From CAZHOV01 sp964534315 (GTDB taxonomy: Bacteria > Bacteroidota > Bacteroidia > Chitinophagales > Saprospiraceae), in contig CAZHOV010000066.1 of NCBI GenBank assembly GCA_964534315.1, positions 1 to 28,962 on the forward strand: a stretch of 28,962 nt of DNA, given 5' to 3'. Every line of letters starts with the position of its first letter. Within the stretch, counting starts at the first letter, position 1. The notes under the pieces are model-generated. The model made no database searches and was not told where the DNA came from. It worked only from the letters and a program-made list of their open reading frames with translations. Below, in pieces: positions 14,135-22,886 of the stretch. The position numbers and the translations under genes were made by a program.

Positions 14135-14816
14135 TCTCCACTGTATCTCTTATTTCTCCACCATTGCCATCTTCCGTTTTGGCGATCACCAGGACGTTGC
14201 CCGGGTCTGTTGTTGCGCTTTTGAGCATGGCGGTGGCGATGGCGTTATTGGAAAAAGCAAACGGGACTAATTCCGCTGCAGCGGTATCCAGTTGCACCAC
14301 CTCAAAGTCTACTCTGGTTTCGGTAGAGGGAACACCGATATCTCTAAACAAATCGACCGTTAAATTGGCGAAGTCGGTTCGATCAGCTATTACAACGGGT
14401 CTGTCGGCACGCAGGATCATGCGGTCGGGGAAAGCCCGTTCGAAAGTGATGATCTCACGGGTGATAAATCCGGCCACTTCGGCGGAGACGATAACTTCCT
14501 CTTGAGCCAGGTTGCTGCCGACAAGGGTAACAATGGCTTCCTTACTGGAGGCATTGATCTCATAAAAAGTTGGCGTTTCGGAGCCTGCTCCCGCAAAGCG
14601 TCCGTCTTCCGTTTCGAAGCGGATCGTTTGGTTAGCATCGGCTTGAGGGCCTAAATTTGCGGTTATGGTAATGCGGTCTTCTCCGTTGGCTAGCAATTCA
14701 TTGCTATTGACCGAAAGGGTGATAATATCACCGGTAAATACCCCGTCTTCAGGGTTTTCCAACTCGCATCCAATAAGGAAACTCAGGCATAATAAAATTA
14801 AGATCAGGTTTCTCAT
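14121..14816 (-). CDS. Lipoprotein with Ig-like (Big/invasin-type) domains
   Basis: The signal MRNLILILLCLSFLIGC has lipobox FLIGC. The mature part has two all-beta domains of about 95-100 residues. The first starts at DIITLSVNSNELLANGEDRI, whose VNSNELLANG...ITITANLG pattern is typical of bacterial Ig-like (invasin/intimin D1-type) repeats; the second follows FERAFPDRMILRADRPVVIA. No cysteines other than the lipidated ones are evident. It is the last gene of a three-gene operon: its ATG overlaps the TGA of the upstream gene (ATGA at 14813-14816). It probably sits on the outer membrane as a structural or adhesive partner of the operon's first protein. Confidence 0.8.
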   Translation of the reverse strand: MRNLILILLCLSFLIGCELENPEDGVFTGDIITLSVNSNELLANGEDRITITANLGPQADANQTIRFETEDGRFAGAGSETPTFYEINASSKEAIVTLVGSNLAQEEVIVSAEVAGFITREIITFERAFPDRMILRADRPVVIADRTDFANLTVDLFRDIGVPSTETRVDFEVVQLDTAAAELVPFAFSNNAIATAMLKSATTDPGNVLVIAKTEDGNGGEIRDTVEINFQ

Positions 14817-15199
14817 ACGACAGGAGGATTTTGAGGATCATCTTCCGGAGGAAGGGTTAATACGCCGTCTACTTCTGTTTCGATTCGTTTAGTAAAAGAA
14901 CGATGTCCGCCGCCATTAATGGCATGGGCCGAGAGCAAGATAAAATACTTTAAAGGTTCATCACATTTCATCATTAGCGGAATATCTACGGTTACTTTTT
15001 CCGAAGCGTCTGTGACGTCCATTTCGTGAATAAATTCTTTTTCCCCGGTATCAAAAGAACAGGATTTAGCAGCTACAGAAAGTACCACTTGACATTTACC
15101 TAATTCTCTTGGATAAATTTCCATCTGGACCGGTACAAAATCAATGCAGTTGAGCAAAACTGGAGGCTCCGAAATAAATTTTACAATTGGTCTGGACAT
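14813..15199 (-). CDS. Hypothetical 128 aa protein, middle gene of the three-gene operon
   Basis: No signal peptide or membrane segment is seen. The protein is mainly beta: VKFISEPPVLLNCIDFVPVQ, QVVLSVAAKSCSF, VTVDIPLMMKCDEPLKYFIL. It has three internal cysteines in strand-like segments and an acidic, proline-rich tail (LPPEDDPQNPPVV). I do not recognise the family. The gene overlaps the Ig-like lipoprotein gene by the 4-base ATGA, which indicates translational coupling, and lies 65 bases downstream of the coiled-coil/barrel-like protein gene. A cytoplasmic protein between two exported ones could be a chaperone or regulator, but that is only a guess. Confidence 0.7.
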   Translation of the reverse strand: MSRPIVKFISEPPVLLNCIDFVPVQMEIYPRELGKCQVVLSVAAKSCSFDTGEKEFIHEMDVTDASEKVTVDIPLMMKCDEPLKYFILLSAHAINGGGHRSFTKRIETEVDGVLTLPPEDDPQNPPVV

Positions 15200-15264
15200 T
15201 ATCTTGAGTTTTGACTTGCTAGTTTTTCAACTAATAGGGTTAATAATCGTATCCCAAATGGGGG

Positions 15265-16698
15265 TTAATTGGTATTTGTCGGATTAACAAGGTATTGTTG
15301 AGATGAAAACAGCGATTTGAAACGGTTCATCAGATCAATATCCAGGGTCAATCCGATTACCGGGCCCACTCTCAGCCTATCGGAATCAGTGAGGGGACTA
15401 AGTGAGTCTTGGCGGAACATGGTAGCGCCCAAATCGAAACCAAAATACCGGTTAACGTCATAGCTCAGGCCTAGTACCGGGTAGAAACCGATCACTGACT
15501 TCAACTCATCGCCTTTGTAATCAAAGTTATTAGAAAAAGACACCCCTACTACAAACGACAATCTACTGATAAAAAAGACATCCAGATAAGGGTCATTAAT
15601 GCGCTTATCAACAGGCATAAAATGAAATTTGAGGGCGGTATACCCAAACGCCTCAAATTCACGGTCGTCAGTACTGGGGAAATTCAGCCCCACAACGGCA
15701 GCTCCGAAAGAGGTACCTATATTGACCGCATCCAGTTCGGCCACCGAGTAATCTTCAGGTTGTACAATAGAGAATTCCGAACTTACCCGCACCAGTTGTT
15801 TTTTAATAATTTTCAGTTCCTCCAAGAGCAAAAGCCTGAGTGAATCTTTTTCATTTTTCAGGCGGTCTGTTTGTCGTTCAATTGCCCGTTGTTCTTCCAG
15901 GGCCAGTTCAAAATCTTCAGAGCCCTCTGGTGCCTGATCGAGAACGGGTTTGATCTCAAATGCGATGGTTTTATTATTTTGTTCGATGAGGTTTTGTTTA
16001 GAGCTCATGCGACCCAGGATGGTCGCAAGGTCGTCTAGCGTGCTTTTATCAAAGGTTACATCTGGCAAGACATCGGTCCGTTTACGATCACTACCTGCCA
16101 GGAATTGATTTTCATCTAGATTGAGTTTGCGCTGTAGGATGGCCTTGGTTTGCTGGTTGATAAACCCGGATAGGGTCCGCGAATCAATTTCATTATTTGA
16201 GCGGTAGTAAGTAAATGCATTTTCGGTTGTATTGAGCAGGATTTCATTCTTTTCCTCTTCGCTAAGTTGGAAAATGAAATTTTTATAAAAAGAGATCCTG
16301 ACAAAGTATTGGGTGCGGACTTTAAGAGTCTTATTGATGTATACCTTAAAAAGGTCGGTATCCAGTGCTTTGGAGGCGTTCCATTCTGCTTCCACAATAG
16401 GAGGCTGCCCGGTAATCCGCTGAAGTACCTCAGCTGACGGCCTGCTGATATCTGTTGTTCGCTTCAATTTGAGGTTGCCGGTATCCCAGATTTCGACGGC
16501 CACCTTATCGGCTGGAGCGCCGTTGGGCAATTTGCTATTACCGATAATGTAGAAATGGCGTCCATAAGGAAGGCTCCCTATAATTTTTCCTTGTTCGTAA
16601 ACGACTTCCGGAGGTTGCTGGGCATTAGCTTGGAAAGGAAGGCTCCAGATAGAACTCAAAATGATTAGTAAAGCAGCAAATTGCTTCATATTGTGCAT
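15265..16698 (-). CDS. Exported protein with coiled coil and barrel-like C-terminus, first gene of the three-gene operon
   Basis: Signal peptide MHNMKQFAALLIILSSIWSL...ANA with cleavage before QQPP (after residue 26); M4 is an alternative start. Residues 30-140 are beta-rich (GSLPYGRHFYIIGNSKLP). Residues ~145-230 are helical. Residues ~255-310 form a charged coiled coil (LALEEQRAIERQTDRLKNEK). Residues ~325-460 have alternating strands (FGAAVVGLNFP, LSFVVGVSFSN, VIGFYPVLGLSYDV, GFDLGATMF, VGPVIGLTLDID) like an outer-membrane beta-barrel half or OmpA-type fold. I know no named family with this order. It may anchor in the outer membrane with a periplasmic coiled coil. It starts the operon that continues with the 128 aa protein and the Ig-like lipoprotein. 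Confidence 0.75.
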   Translation of the reverse strand: MHNMKQFAALLIILSSIWSLPFQANAQQPPEVVYEQGKIIGSLPYGRHFYIIGNSKLPNGAPADKVAVEIWDTGNLKLKRTTDISRPSAEVLQRITGQPPIVEAEWNASKALDTDLFKVYINKTLKVRTQYFVRISFYKNFIFQLSEEEKNEILLNTTENAFTYYRSNNEIDSRTLSGFINQQTKAILQRKLNLDENQFLAGSDRKRTDVLPDVTFDKSTLDDLATILGRMSSKQNLIEQNNKTIAFEIKPVLDQAPEGSEDFELALEEQRAIERQTDRLKNEKDSLRLLLLEELKIIKKQLVRVSSEFSIVQPEDYSVAELDAVNIGTSFGAAVVGLNFPSTDDREFEAFGYTALKFHFMPVDKRINDPYLDVFFISRLSFVVGVSFSNNFDYKGDELKSVIGFYPVLGLSYDVNRYFGFDLGATMFRQDSLSPLTDSDRLRVGPVIGLTLDIDLMNRFKSLFSSQQYLVNPTNTN

Positions 16699-16792
16699 AT
16701 TAGGTTAAATGCAATGAGGTTTATCCTGTAAATTTAGCATATCTTACCAAAATAACAAGAAATTCGGAGAAAGAAATAAATAGGGTTGTAAA

Positions 16793-16867
16793 CGGTTCAA
16801 CGGTGCAAAACGGTGCAAAACGGTGCAACGGTTCAGCGGTACAAAGGGGTACAAGGGTACAAAGGGG
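16793..16867. repeat. Short minisatellite of CGGTGCAA(AA)/CGGTTCA units
   Basis: Units CGGTTCAA, CGGTGCAAAA (twice), CGGTGCAA, CGGTTCAG, CGGTACAAA, then GGGTACAA-type units run head to tail. Unit length is 8-10 bases. The 8-base units match, on the opposite strand, the octamers of the 23815-23910 array. Confidence 0.85.
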
Positions 16868-16978
16868 AATAATGGGATGTCCAGGGTAATGAACTATCCC
16901 GTTTTTATAGGTGTAGCGCACCTTAATATCGATGAGGTACTTTTTTATTTTTATTAAGGTCGGACCTCACCTAACTTA

Positions 16979-17064
16979 ATTAGTCTGAAGGACTAATGCT
17001 TTCTTCAACCAGGAGCAGCGCTCCTGGTTGTAGCAATCCCTCTAAGATCAGCCTGAAGGGCTGA
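16979..17064. repeat. Three hairpins, two with identical TGAAG loops
   Basis: ATTAGTC-TGAAG-GACTAAT (16979-16997), CAACCAGGAGC-AGC-GCTCCTGGTTG (17006-17030, 11 bp stem) and TCAGCC-TGAAG-GGCTGA (17048-17064). The first and third have different stems but the same loop. A hairpin with the complementary loop CTTCA occurs at 23728-23744. None has a proper T-run, so terminator function is doubtful. Confidence 0.75.
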
Positions 17065-17207
17065 CTCCCCCTACCAAACAAACGAATTCCGGTTCTTGGA
17101 TAAGGAGAGCTATTTCCGGCAGACTAACTATTAACCACTCTTTACCAACTTTTGAGAAATTAGGGTTGTATCTTGCAAGGTATCTAGTATCAAAATACCT
17201 CTTGCTG

Positions 17208-18599
17208 ATGAAAGCTTTTTTTACCTTTCTGCTCACTTTCTTTTTGGGAAATTGCTCTCCCCCAACCCCAGCTATCAATCACAAGGATTCCGATCTTGTG
17301 CAAACCAATAAGACCGATACACTGAAACTGGATTGGTTGATCCCGGTAAAACAGACCGTTCGGATAAGTAGTAATTTGTACTCAGACTTTGAGGTGGATC
17401 AAAAAGGGAATGCCTATGTGGCCTCCTTTGCGATGAATCCATCAGGTAGCGAGCATCCGTATATCGCGAAAATTTCAGCCAAAGGAGTAGTAGAATGGGA
17501 ACTGGGCGAAGGTGTTAATGGAAGGGCTCTAGGTATTGGTATGACATCAAAAGGAACCCTTTGGGTTAGCGGTTTTTACACTGGGGCCATTCAATTCGGA
17601 ACCAAAAAGGGACCGGATCAGGAGGGACGAAACGCTTTTCTGGCTCATTTTGATGCTGGTGGAAATTGTTTGAGCCTGATCACCGGTAATGGCAGCGGAA
17701 TGCTCTTTAATACAGAAATCGACAAGAATGGAAATATGTTACTCTACGGCATTGGGGGCAATAACTTTTCCTTTCAGGGAGGCAACTTTGTTTCAGAAGG
17801 AGAAGAAGGTAGCTTTTTAGCCCTGTTAGATGATCAATTGCAGTGTAAATGGATGATCCCTTTTGCCGCCTCGATCATAAAGTTAGCCGCTACCGATCAG
17901 GGCTTTTTAGTGAGTGGCGTTTTCAATAAACAATTGAAATGGAAGGATCAAGTATTGAAAACCAATGATTCATTCGATAATGACGCCTTTGTCTTATTTA
18001 TTTCGAATAGTACGCAACAATCTTGGATCCGCCAAATGGGGAACAGGGGAAATGCCAGATACGGCTACCGGTCTAACGAAGGCGCCATTGGGGCACAGGT
18101 AGATAAGGATAATCACATCCGGGTAATTTGGAAAAAAGAAGATGCGGTCATGCCTTCTGGCATCCATGCAGACCAGGAGGTCCGTTTATCCATTTTACAT
18201 CATCGCTACACGCTTGACGGGCAACTATTGGAAGAGCAGTCCTTAGTAGAGGATAATTTATCTACGACGGAGATGATGACTTTCGCCTTATCCGCCAACG
18301 ACTATAGTTTCTTAACGTTTAATTGCGATGAAAACTGTTTGGGTGCTTTCGGGGAGACGTCTCAACCGGCATACCCATCTCAGTATTTGCTTCAGTTGAG
18401 CCCTAACCTGAAAAAGATAGGAGGACTTCCATTTAATTACTCCGATTTTGCAAGTATTCGGGTGACAAAGGCAGTTGCTGATGAGCTTTATTTCACGGGT
18501 CATTTCAGAGGAGAGCTTGAGGCTGGAGAAGTTAAGCTATCTAATAGTGGCGGTCATACTTTATTCATGGGAAAAATAGCTGATATTCCGGATTATTGA
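17208..18599 (+). CDS. Lipoprotein with propeller-like (SBBP-type) repeats, 463 aa
   Basis: I start it at the ATG at 17208, which gives MKAFFTFLLTFFLGNCSPPT with lipobox FLGNC; an upstream TTG at 17166 would bury the signal. The mature protein has repeating segments of the form D..GN.YV(A/S)G.F.....G, for example DFEVDQKGNAYVASFAMNP, TSKGTLWVSGFYTGAIQFG and IDKNGNMLLYGIGGNNFSFQ, ending with DELYFTGHFRGELEAGEVKL. This is the pattern of SBBP-like beta-propeller repeats found in secreted proteins of Bacteroidota. Function is unknown; a propeller of six or seven blades would fit the length. It is monocistronic. Confidence 0.8.
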   Translation: MKAFFTFLLTFFLGNCSPPTPAINHKDSDLVQTNKTDTLKLDWLIPVKQTVRISSNLYSDFEVDQKGNAYVASFAMNPSGSEHPYIAKISAKGVVEWELGEGVNGRALGIGMTSKGTLWVSGFYTGAIQFGTKKGPDQEGRNAFLAHFDAGGNCLSLITGNGSGMLFNTEIDKNGNMLLYGIGGNNFSFQGGNFVSEGEEGSFLALLDDQLQCKWMIPFAASIIKLAATDQGFLVSGVFNKQLKWKDQVLKTNDSFDNDAFVLFISNSTQQSWIRQMGNRGNARYGYRSNEGAIGAQVDKDNHIRVIWKKEDAVMPSGIHADQEVRLSILHHRYTLDGQLLEEQSLVEDNLSTTEMMTFALSANDYSFLTFNCDENCLGAFGETSQPAYPSQYLLQLSPNLKKIGGLPFNYSDFASIRVTKAVADELYFTGHFRGELEAGEVKLSNSGGHTLFMGKIADIPDY

Positions 18600-18745
18600 G
18601 GATAATCAACTGATCCGATGATTTTCTTCATTTTACGACCCTATCGAAATGCTTTTCTTAGAGGTCTATTTAACGTGAGGAAGGAAAGAAGTAAATTTTC
18701 TTGAGTAAATTAATTTTAATCCAATTCTCACTCTAATCGATTTCT

Positions 18746-19924
18746 ATGGAGCCAAATTGGGGTAAACGTATTAAAACCTATCTTAAAGAACGGGAAGCTA
18801 CAATGTTGAACTTCCTGGACCAGTTGGTCCGGATTGAAACGCCCTCCAGAGACAGGGAAGCGCAAACGCCGCTTTTTAAAGTACTTTCCCAGAAAGTGGA
18901 TGAGCTTGGATTTTATCATTTGAAACGAGCGACGAAAAAGACCGGCGGATATTTGTACGCCAGGCCATCGGACCGGATTAAGGGGCCTTATCAATTGTTG
19001 ATCGGTCACGGCGATACTGTTTGGCCGAAGGGTACGCTGAAAGAAATGCCGATCAGGATAGAGGATGGTAAAATGAAAGGTCCGGGCGTTTACGATATGA
19101 AAGCAGGGCTCACCCAAATGCTGTTTGCCATAGAAGCGATTAAGGCCATGGGACTTCCTACTGAAGTGGAACCGGTAATATTGATCAATTCTGACGAAGA
19201 AATTGGTAGTCATGAATCCACTCCTGCCATCAGGCGTCTGGCCAAGCGGGCCGACCGCGCTTTTGTTCTGGAGCCTCCTCTTGATCTGAACGGTAAATTA
19301 AAAACAGCCAGAAAAGGTATTGGCAGATTTACGATCACCGTTAAGGGAAAGGCTGCGCATGCGGGATTGAAACCTGAAGAGGGGGTTAATGCTATTCTGG
19401 AATTGTCCCGTCAAATTCAATATTTGTATACGTTAAACGATCCAATTAAGGGCATTACCCTTAATGTCGGAATGGTGGAGGGAGGAATAGCTCCCAATGT
19501 CATTGCTCCTGAGAGTAAAGCAATACTGGATGTCCGGGTATTTACCCATGAAGATGCAGCGGCGATCACTTCAAAAATTTACGATTTACAACCCATACAA
19601 AAAGGTATTTCCATTGAGGTCAGCGGGGGAATAGGCAGGCCGCCCATGGAAAAGGATGCGAAAAATCAGGCATTATGGCAGGTTGCCAAAGAATTAGGGG
19701 ATACCTTAGGGCTCTCCTTAGAGCAAGGCACGGCAGGCGGAGATTCCGATGGGAATACGACCAGTTTGTACACCCCCACGCTAGACGGTTTGGGTACCCC
19801 TGGCGATGGCGCATATGCAGCCCATGAGTTTATCTTTACTGAGCAGTTAATAGAGCGGACAGCGTTGTTAAGTTTATTGCTTCTGGCACCACCTTTGGGA
19901 GCGTCCAAATCAGCTGGCGACTAA
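18746..19924 (+). CDS. M20 family metallopeptidase (carboxypeptidase G2-like)
   Basis: A cytoplasmic two-zinc peptidase/amidohydrolase of the M20 family. The metal ligands are in place: H88 (LLIGHGDTVWPKG), bridging D117 (GPGVYDMKAG), catalytic E151 followed by E152 (SDEEIGS), E176 (VLEPPL) and H360 (AAHEF). D90 orients the first histidine. H205 in GKAAHAG lies in the dimerisation (lid) domain, residues ~190-300. Length (392 aa) is normal. The best resemblance is to the glutamate carboxypeptidase (CPG2) branch, which hydrolyses C-terminal glutamate from folate or peptides, but the exact substrate cannot be read. It is convergent with the GCS2-CBS amidoligase gene; the stops are 16 bases apart. 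Confidence 0.93.
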   Translation: MEPNWGKRIKTYLKEREATMLNFLDQLVRIETPSRDREAQTPLFKVLSQKVDELGFYHLKRATKKTGGYLYARPSDRIKGPYQLLIGHGDTVWPKGTLKEMPIRIEDGKMKGPGVYDMKAGLTQMLFAIEAIKAMGLPTEVEPVILINSDEEIGSHESTPAIRRLAKRADRAFVLEPPLDLNGKLKTARKGIGRFTITVKGKAAHAGLKPEEGVNAILELSRQIQYLYTLNDPIKGITLNVGMVEGGIAPNVIAPESKAILDVRVFTHEDAAAITSKIYDLQPIQKGISIEVSGGIGRPPMEKDAKNQALWQVAKELGDTLGLSLEQGTAGGDSDGNTTSLYTPTLDGLGTPGDGAYAAHEFIFTEQLIERTALLSLLLLAPPLGASKSAGD

Positions 19925-19940
19925 AATAAATTTGTACACC

Positions 19941-21857
19941 CTACCCCCGGTCATCCAATTCCCTTAATAATTGAGCCGATACATTCACAAAATCGTACTC
20001 GGTCACTAGCCCCAACAACTGATTATCACTTACCACGGGTAGGCAACTTACATTATTTTCCTTCATAAGGCCGATCGCATCAATGGTATGCATGGATGGA
20101 GGAATAGTCAATAATTCCTTGACCATGATATCTCTGGCGGAAATATGCCCGTTTTTGTTAGCGTGTTTCCCGCAGAAATGATCGACCAGCGTTTTGGAGG
20201 AGATCAATCCAACCAATTCGCCCTTATTATTTTCAACGGGTACGTGTCGGATGTTTTTCCAATTCATAATGTGGTAGACTAAGTCGACGAGCTCTTCTTC
20301 GTGGACGGTGACCAGGTCGGTGGCCATGATCTGCTCGACGGTCCAGTAGCGGCTTTTCCAATCGCCTGCTTCTTTTATTTCGGGGAGGTCCCAGGTATGC
20401 ACGGGATCGCCTTTCTGCTGCCGGTAGTATAATCCTGCTGTTGTTCCTACGATGGCTTCATCTTTTGAACTCGTTTCGGCGAGTTTGGAAACGGAGGCCA
20501 GCATCCACTGTGAGCCCGTATGGCCGAGTTTGACCCGCTCTGCAATAATATCGAGGTAATAATCCCGGTCTTTGGGATTTATATTGGCCTTGTTGAGACC
20601 GTCATAAGCAATGGGCAATAGCTCGTCGAGGATCAATTCGCGGGCTGGAACTCGTTTTTCGTGGCCCGGCCAGATAAAGTGGGCGCCTAATCCTTCTGTT
20701 GCTGCTTTCATAAAATTGGTCTTGGCAGCATCAAATCGCATGTAGTTGTAGATCTCTTTATAATGGTCCGGCATCCCTTTCATTAGCCCGATCCAGAAAG
20801 CGGAGTTGGCAATTTCGTCTTTAATGGTGGGGCCTGCTGGCAGCACTCTGTTTTCGATCCGCAAGTGCGGCTTCCCGTCGGTATGGCCGTAACAAGCTCT
20901 GTTCCAAGACCAGATGGTGCCGTTATGAATATTGAGGGCATACAATTTGGGGGCTATTCCGTTGCGGATCTTTTCCATTGGATCTTCTTCCTGCGTGGTA
21001 CAGAGTAGTATCTTGTAACGTGTAACGCTATCGCGATAAATATCCAACACAGAATTTCGGATCCATTCGTTACCAAAAGCCACTCTGGGCATTCGGTCGC
21101 GAAGGTATTCTGAAGTGTTGCGGGTATCGGTAGATTGTTGGAAGAGGGCGATCCGGGTTTCGCGCCACAAGCGTTTGCCGACCAGCAACGGAGAGTTGGT
21201 ACAGGCCGCTAACAGCGGGCCGGTCACTGCCTGCGACCAGTTATAGGCAGCTACAAAATCGTCTGGTTCAACCTGGTAGTGTACCTGAAAACTGGTATTG
21301 GCTCCCTCGAACATGGCCGAGGTATCTTTGGTGATCAATTCATCAGTCCCTGAAATTCGGAATTCAAAAACGCTCTCTCTTAATTCAGCCAAATAATCTA
21401 ATAAGTATTTGTACCGCTGAAGGGGGGTCATATTACTCATATTGATATCCGTTCTGCGGATAGAAGGAACGATACCGGCCAGCAAAATATGAGCGTTGTG
21501 TTTATTAGCGGCCTGTTCGGCGGTATTGAGAAAGTCGGTCAGCTTTTTTTCTATGGTAGAGAAACAATTGCCGGTCAGCACTTCGGGATCGAGATTGATC
21601 TCCATATTGAACCGGGCAAGTTCTGTGGTGAAATGTTCATCGTTAATATCCTTGAGTACATCCAGGATGATCGGCGCCGGACGCCAGTTAAAATCTACAA
21701 ACCCCAACTCTTGCTCCATACCGATTCGCTGAACCCCAGTTTCAAACATATCGTTTTCTAGCATATGATCAAGGGCCTTTAGATCCGCCAATAATCTAGC
21801 CATGAAATCCTGCTTGGTTTGTCTATCTTGTGCGAGTTTTACTTTTTCTGAGCCCAT
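19941..21857 (-). CDS. GCS2-type glutamate-cysteine ligase-like amidoligase fused to a CBS pair
   Basis: Residues ~40-400 are a glutamine-synthetase-fold GCS2 domain: metal-binding RIGMEQELGFV (E48, E50), FNMEINLDP (83-91), FEGANTSFQVHYQV (183-196), and HLRIENRVLPAGPT (331-344), which contacts ATP/metal in the family. Such enzymes join an amino group to the gamma-carboxylate of glutamate. Residues ~400-500 are a helical linker. Two CBS motifs follow, at ~506-560 (WTVEQIMATDLVTV) and ~574-630 (SARDIMVKELLTIPP), forming one Bateman module that normally binds adenine nucleotides. I infer nucleotide-regulated amide-bond formation. The substrate is unknown; true glutathione synthesis is not implied. 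No RimK or glutathione synthetase gene is adjacent. Confidence 0.88.
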   Translation of the reverse strand: MGSEKVKLAQDRQTKQDFMARLLADLKALDHMLENDMFETGVQRIGMEQELGFVDFNWRPAPIILDVLKDINDEHFTTELARFNMEINLDPEVLTGNCFSTIEKKLTDFLNTAEQAANKHNAHILLAGIVPSIRRTDINMSNMTPLQRYKYLLDYLAELRESVFEFRISGTDELITKDTSAMFEGANTSFQVHYQVEPDDFVAAYNWSQAVTGPLLAACTNSPLLVGKRLWRETRIALFQQSTDTRNTSEYLRDRMPRVAFGNEWIRNSVLDIYRDSVTRYKILLCTTQEEDPMEKIRNGIAPKLYALNIHNGTIWSWNRACYGHTDGKPHLRIENRVLPAGPTIKDEIANSAFWIGLMKGMPDHYKEIYNYMRFDAAKTNFMKAATEGLGAHFIWPGHEKRVPARELILDELLPIAYDGLNKANINPKDRDYYLDIIAERVKLGHTGSQWMLASVSKLAETSSKDEAIVGTTAGLYYRQQKGDPVHTWDLPEIKEAGDWKSRYWTVEQIMATDLVTVHEEELVDLVYHIMNWKNIRHVPVENNKGELVGLISSKTLVDHFCGKHANKNGHISARDIMVKELLTIPPSMHTIDAIGLMKENNVSCLPVVSDNQLLGLVTEYDFVNVSAQLLRELDDRG

Positions 21858-22025
21858 GAGAGGAAAATTTTATCCGTTTGTTGTTGATATTAAATAACAG
21901 TATACAAAATCTGGCGCTTTTTGAGAATAAAATATGATAAAAATCATATCATTCGGATGATAATTGCTTTTTTGAATAGAATTTAAAATTATGTTTCAGG
22001 TAGCTAGTTGCACTAAATAACCCGA

Positions 22026-22886
22026 ATGCTTTTAGTCTTTTTTAAAAAATTAATAGACCTTATTTTATACAGCAACCTTTGGATCGCTTGCTGTGCCTGG
22101 GCGATGTATGAGGTAACCCGGATTGCCTGGGGAGGCCGGATGGCCTGGGATGAGTTGGGCGGTTTTATTTTTTGTTCCACCTTATTTCTGTATGCCATAC
22201 ACCGAATCATTGGGATCCGTAAAGTGCGTGAGTATCTGGATCAGGAGCGATTTAGCGTTATTTCGACCTACCGGAGCCATATCATTTTCTACGGGGCCAT
22301 CGCAGGTGTGGGGAGCTTGTATTTTTTTCTGCAATTGGAGTGGTCTCTACAGGTGTTTATTGTGTTGCCGGCCTTGATTTCTGTTGGGTACGCCGTGCCC
22401 CTGCTAGGTGGGAAAACGCGGCTTAGGGATTTACATTTTTTGAAGATTTTTCTTATTGCCATTGTATGGGCATGGGTAACCGTTTTGTTACCTGCGGTTC
22501 AGGAAGACCAACTGGGACAGTGGGCTACCTGGGCGATGAGCCTGGAGCGCAGCTTGTTCATTTTTGCTATTACCTTACCTTTTGACATACGGGATTTAAA
22601 AGTCGATAAACGCAGTAATGTCAAAACCATTCCTCATTTTTTAGGAGTGAAAGGGTCGGTTTATCTTGGAATCGCCTCGACTATCCTGGCCCTGTTTACC
22701 GCTTTGGCTTTGTACCAGTTATCGATCTATTCCCTTTTATTTTTTATTGGTTTGAGTCTGTCTTATGTTATTACCGCTCTGGTAATCTTTTATTCCCAAA
22801 AGGTAAGGCACGACTATTATTTTTCCGGATTGACTGATGGATTAATGTTAATTCAGTTGCTGGCGGTTTGGATTATCTTTTTATGA
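22026..22886 (+). CDS. UbiA-like polytopic membrane protein
   Basis: 286 residues with about eight or nine predicted helices. The second aspartate-rich motif of UbiA prenyltransferases is present as FDIRDLKVDKRSNVKTIPHF (D187, D190, D194), preceded by GKTRLRDLHFLKIFLIAIVW. The first motif (NDxxD-type) expected near residue 55-65 is replaced by YAIHRIIGIRK. This is a divergent UbiA-superfamily member; prenyl transfer to an aromatic acceptor is possible but the missing motif makes activity doubtful. No quinone, haem or carotenoid genes are adjacent. It overlaps the next, convergent gene by 14 bases. Confidence 0.7.
   Translation: MLLVFFKKLIDLILYSNLWIACCAWAMYEVTRIAWGGRMAWDELGGFIFCSTLFLYAIHRIIGIRKVREYLDQERFSVISTYRSHIIFYGAIAGVGSLYFFLQLEWSLQVFIVLPALISVGYAVPLLGGKTRLRDLHFLKIFLIAIVWAWVTVLLPAVQEDQLGQWATWAMSLERSLFIFAITLPFDIRDLKVDKRSNVKTIPHFLGVKGSVYLGIASTILALFTALALYQLSIYSLLFFIGLSLSYVITALVIFYSQKVRHDYYFSGLTDGLMLIQLLAVWIIFL

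Larger units (their letters stand above)
16699..17207. other. Divergent intergenic region rich in repeats and hairpins
   Basis: This ~500-base region separates the divergent three-gene operon and the propeller-like lipoprotein gene. It holds the minisatellite at 16793-16867 and the hairpin group at 16979-17064. GGTG-TAGCG-CACC at about 16910-16924 forms a further short hairpin. An alternative TTG-initiated extension of the downstream lipoprotein from 17166 is not supported. Confidence 0.5.
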
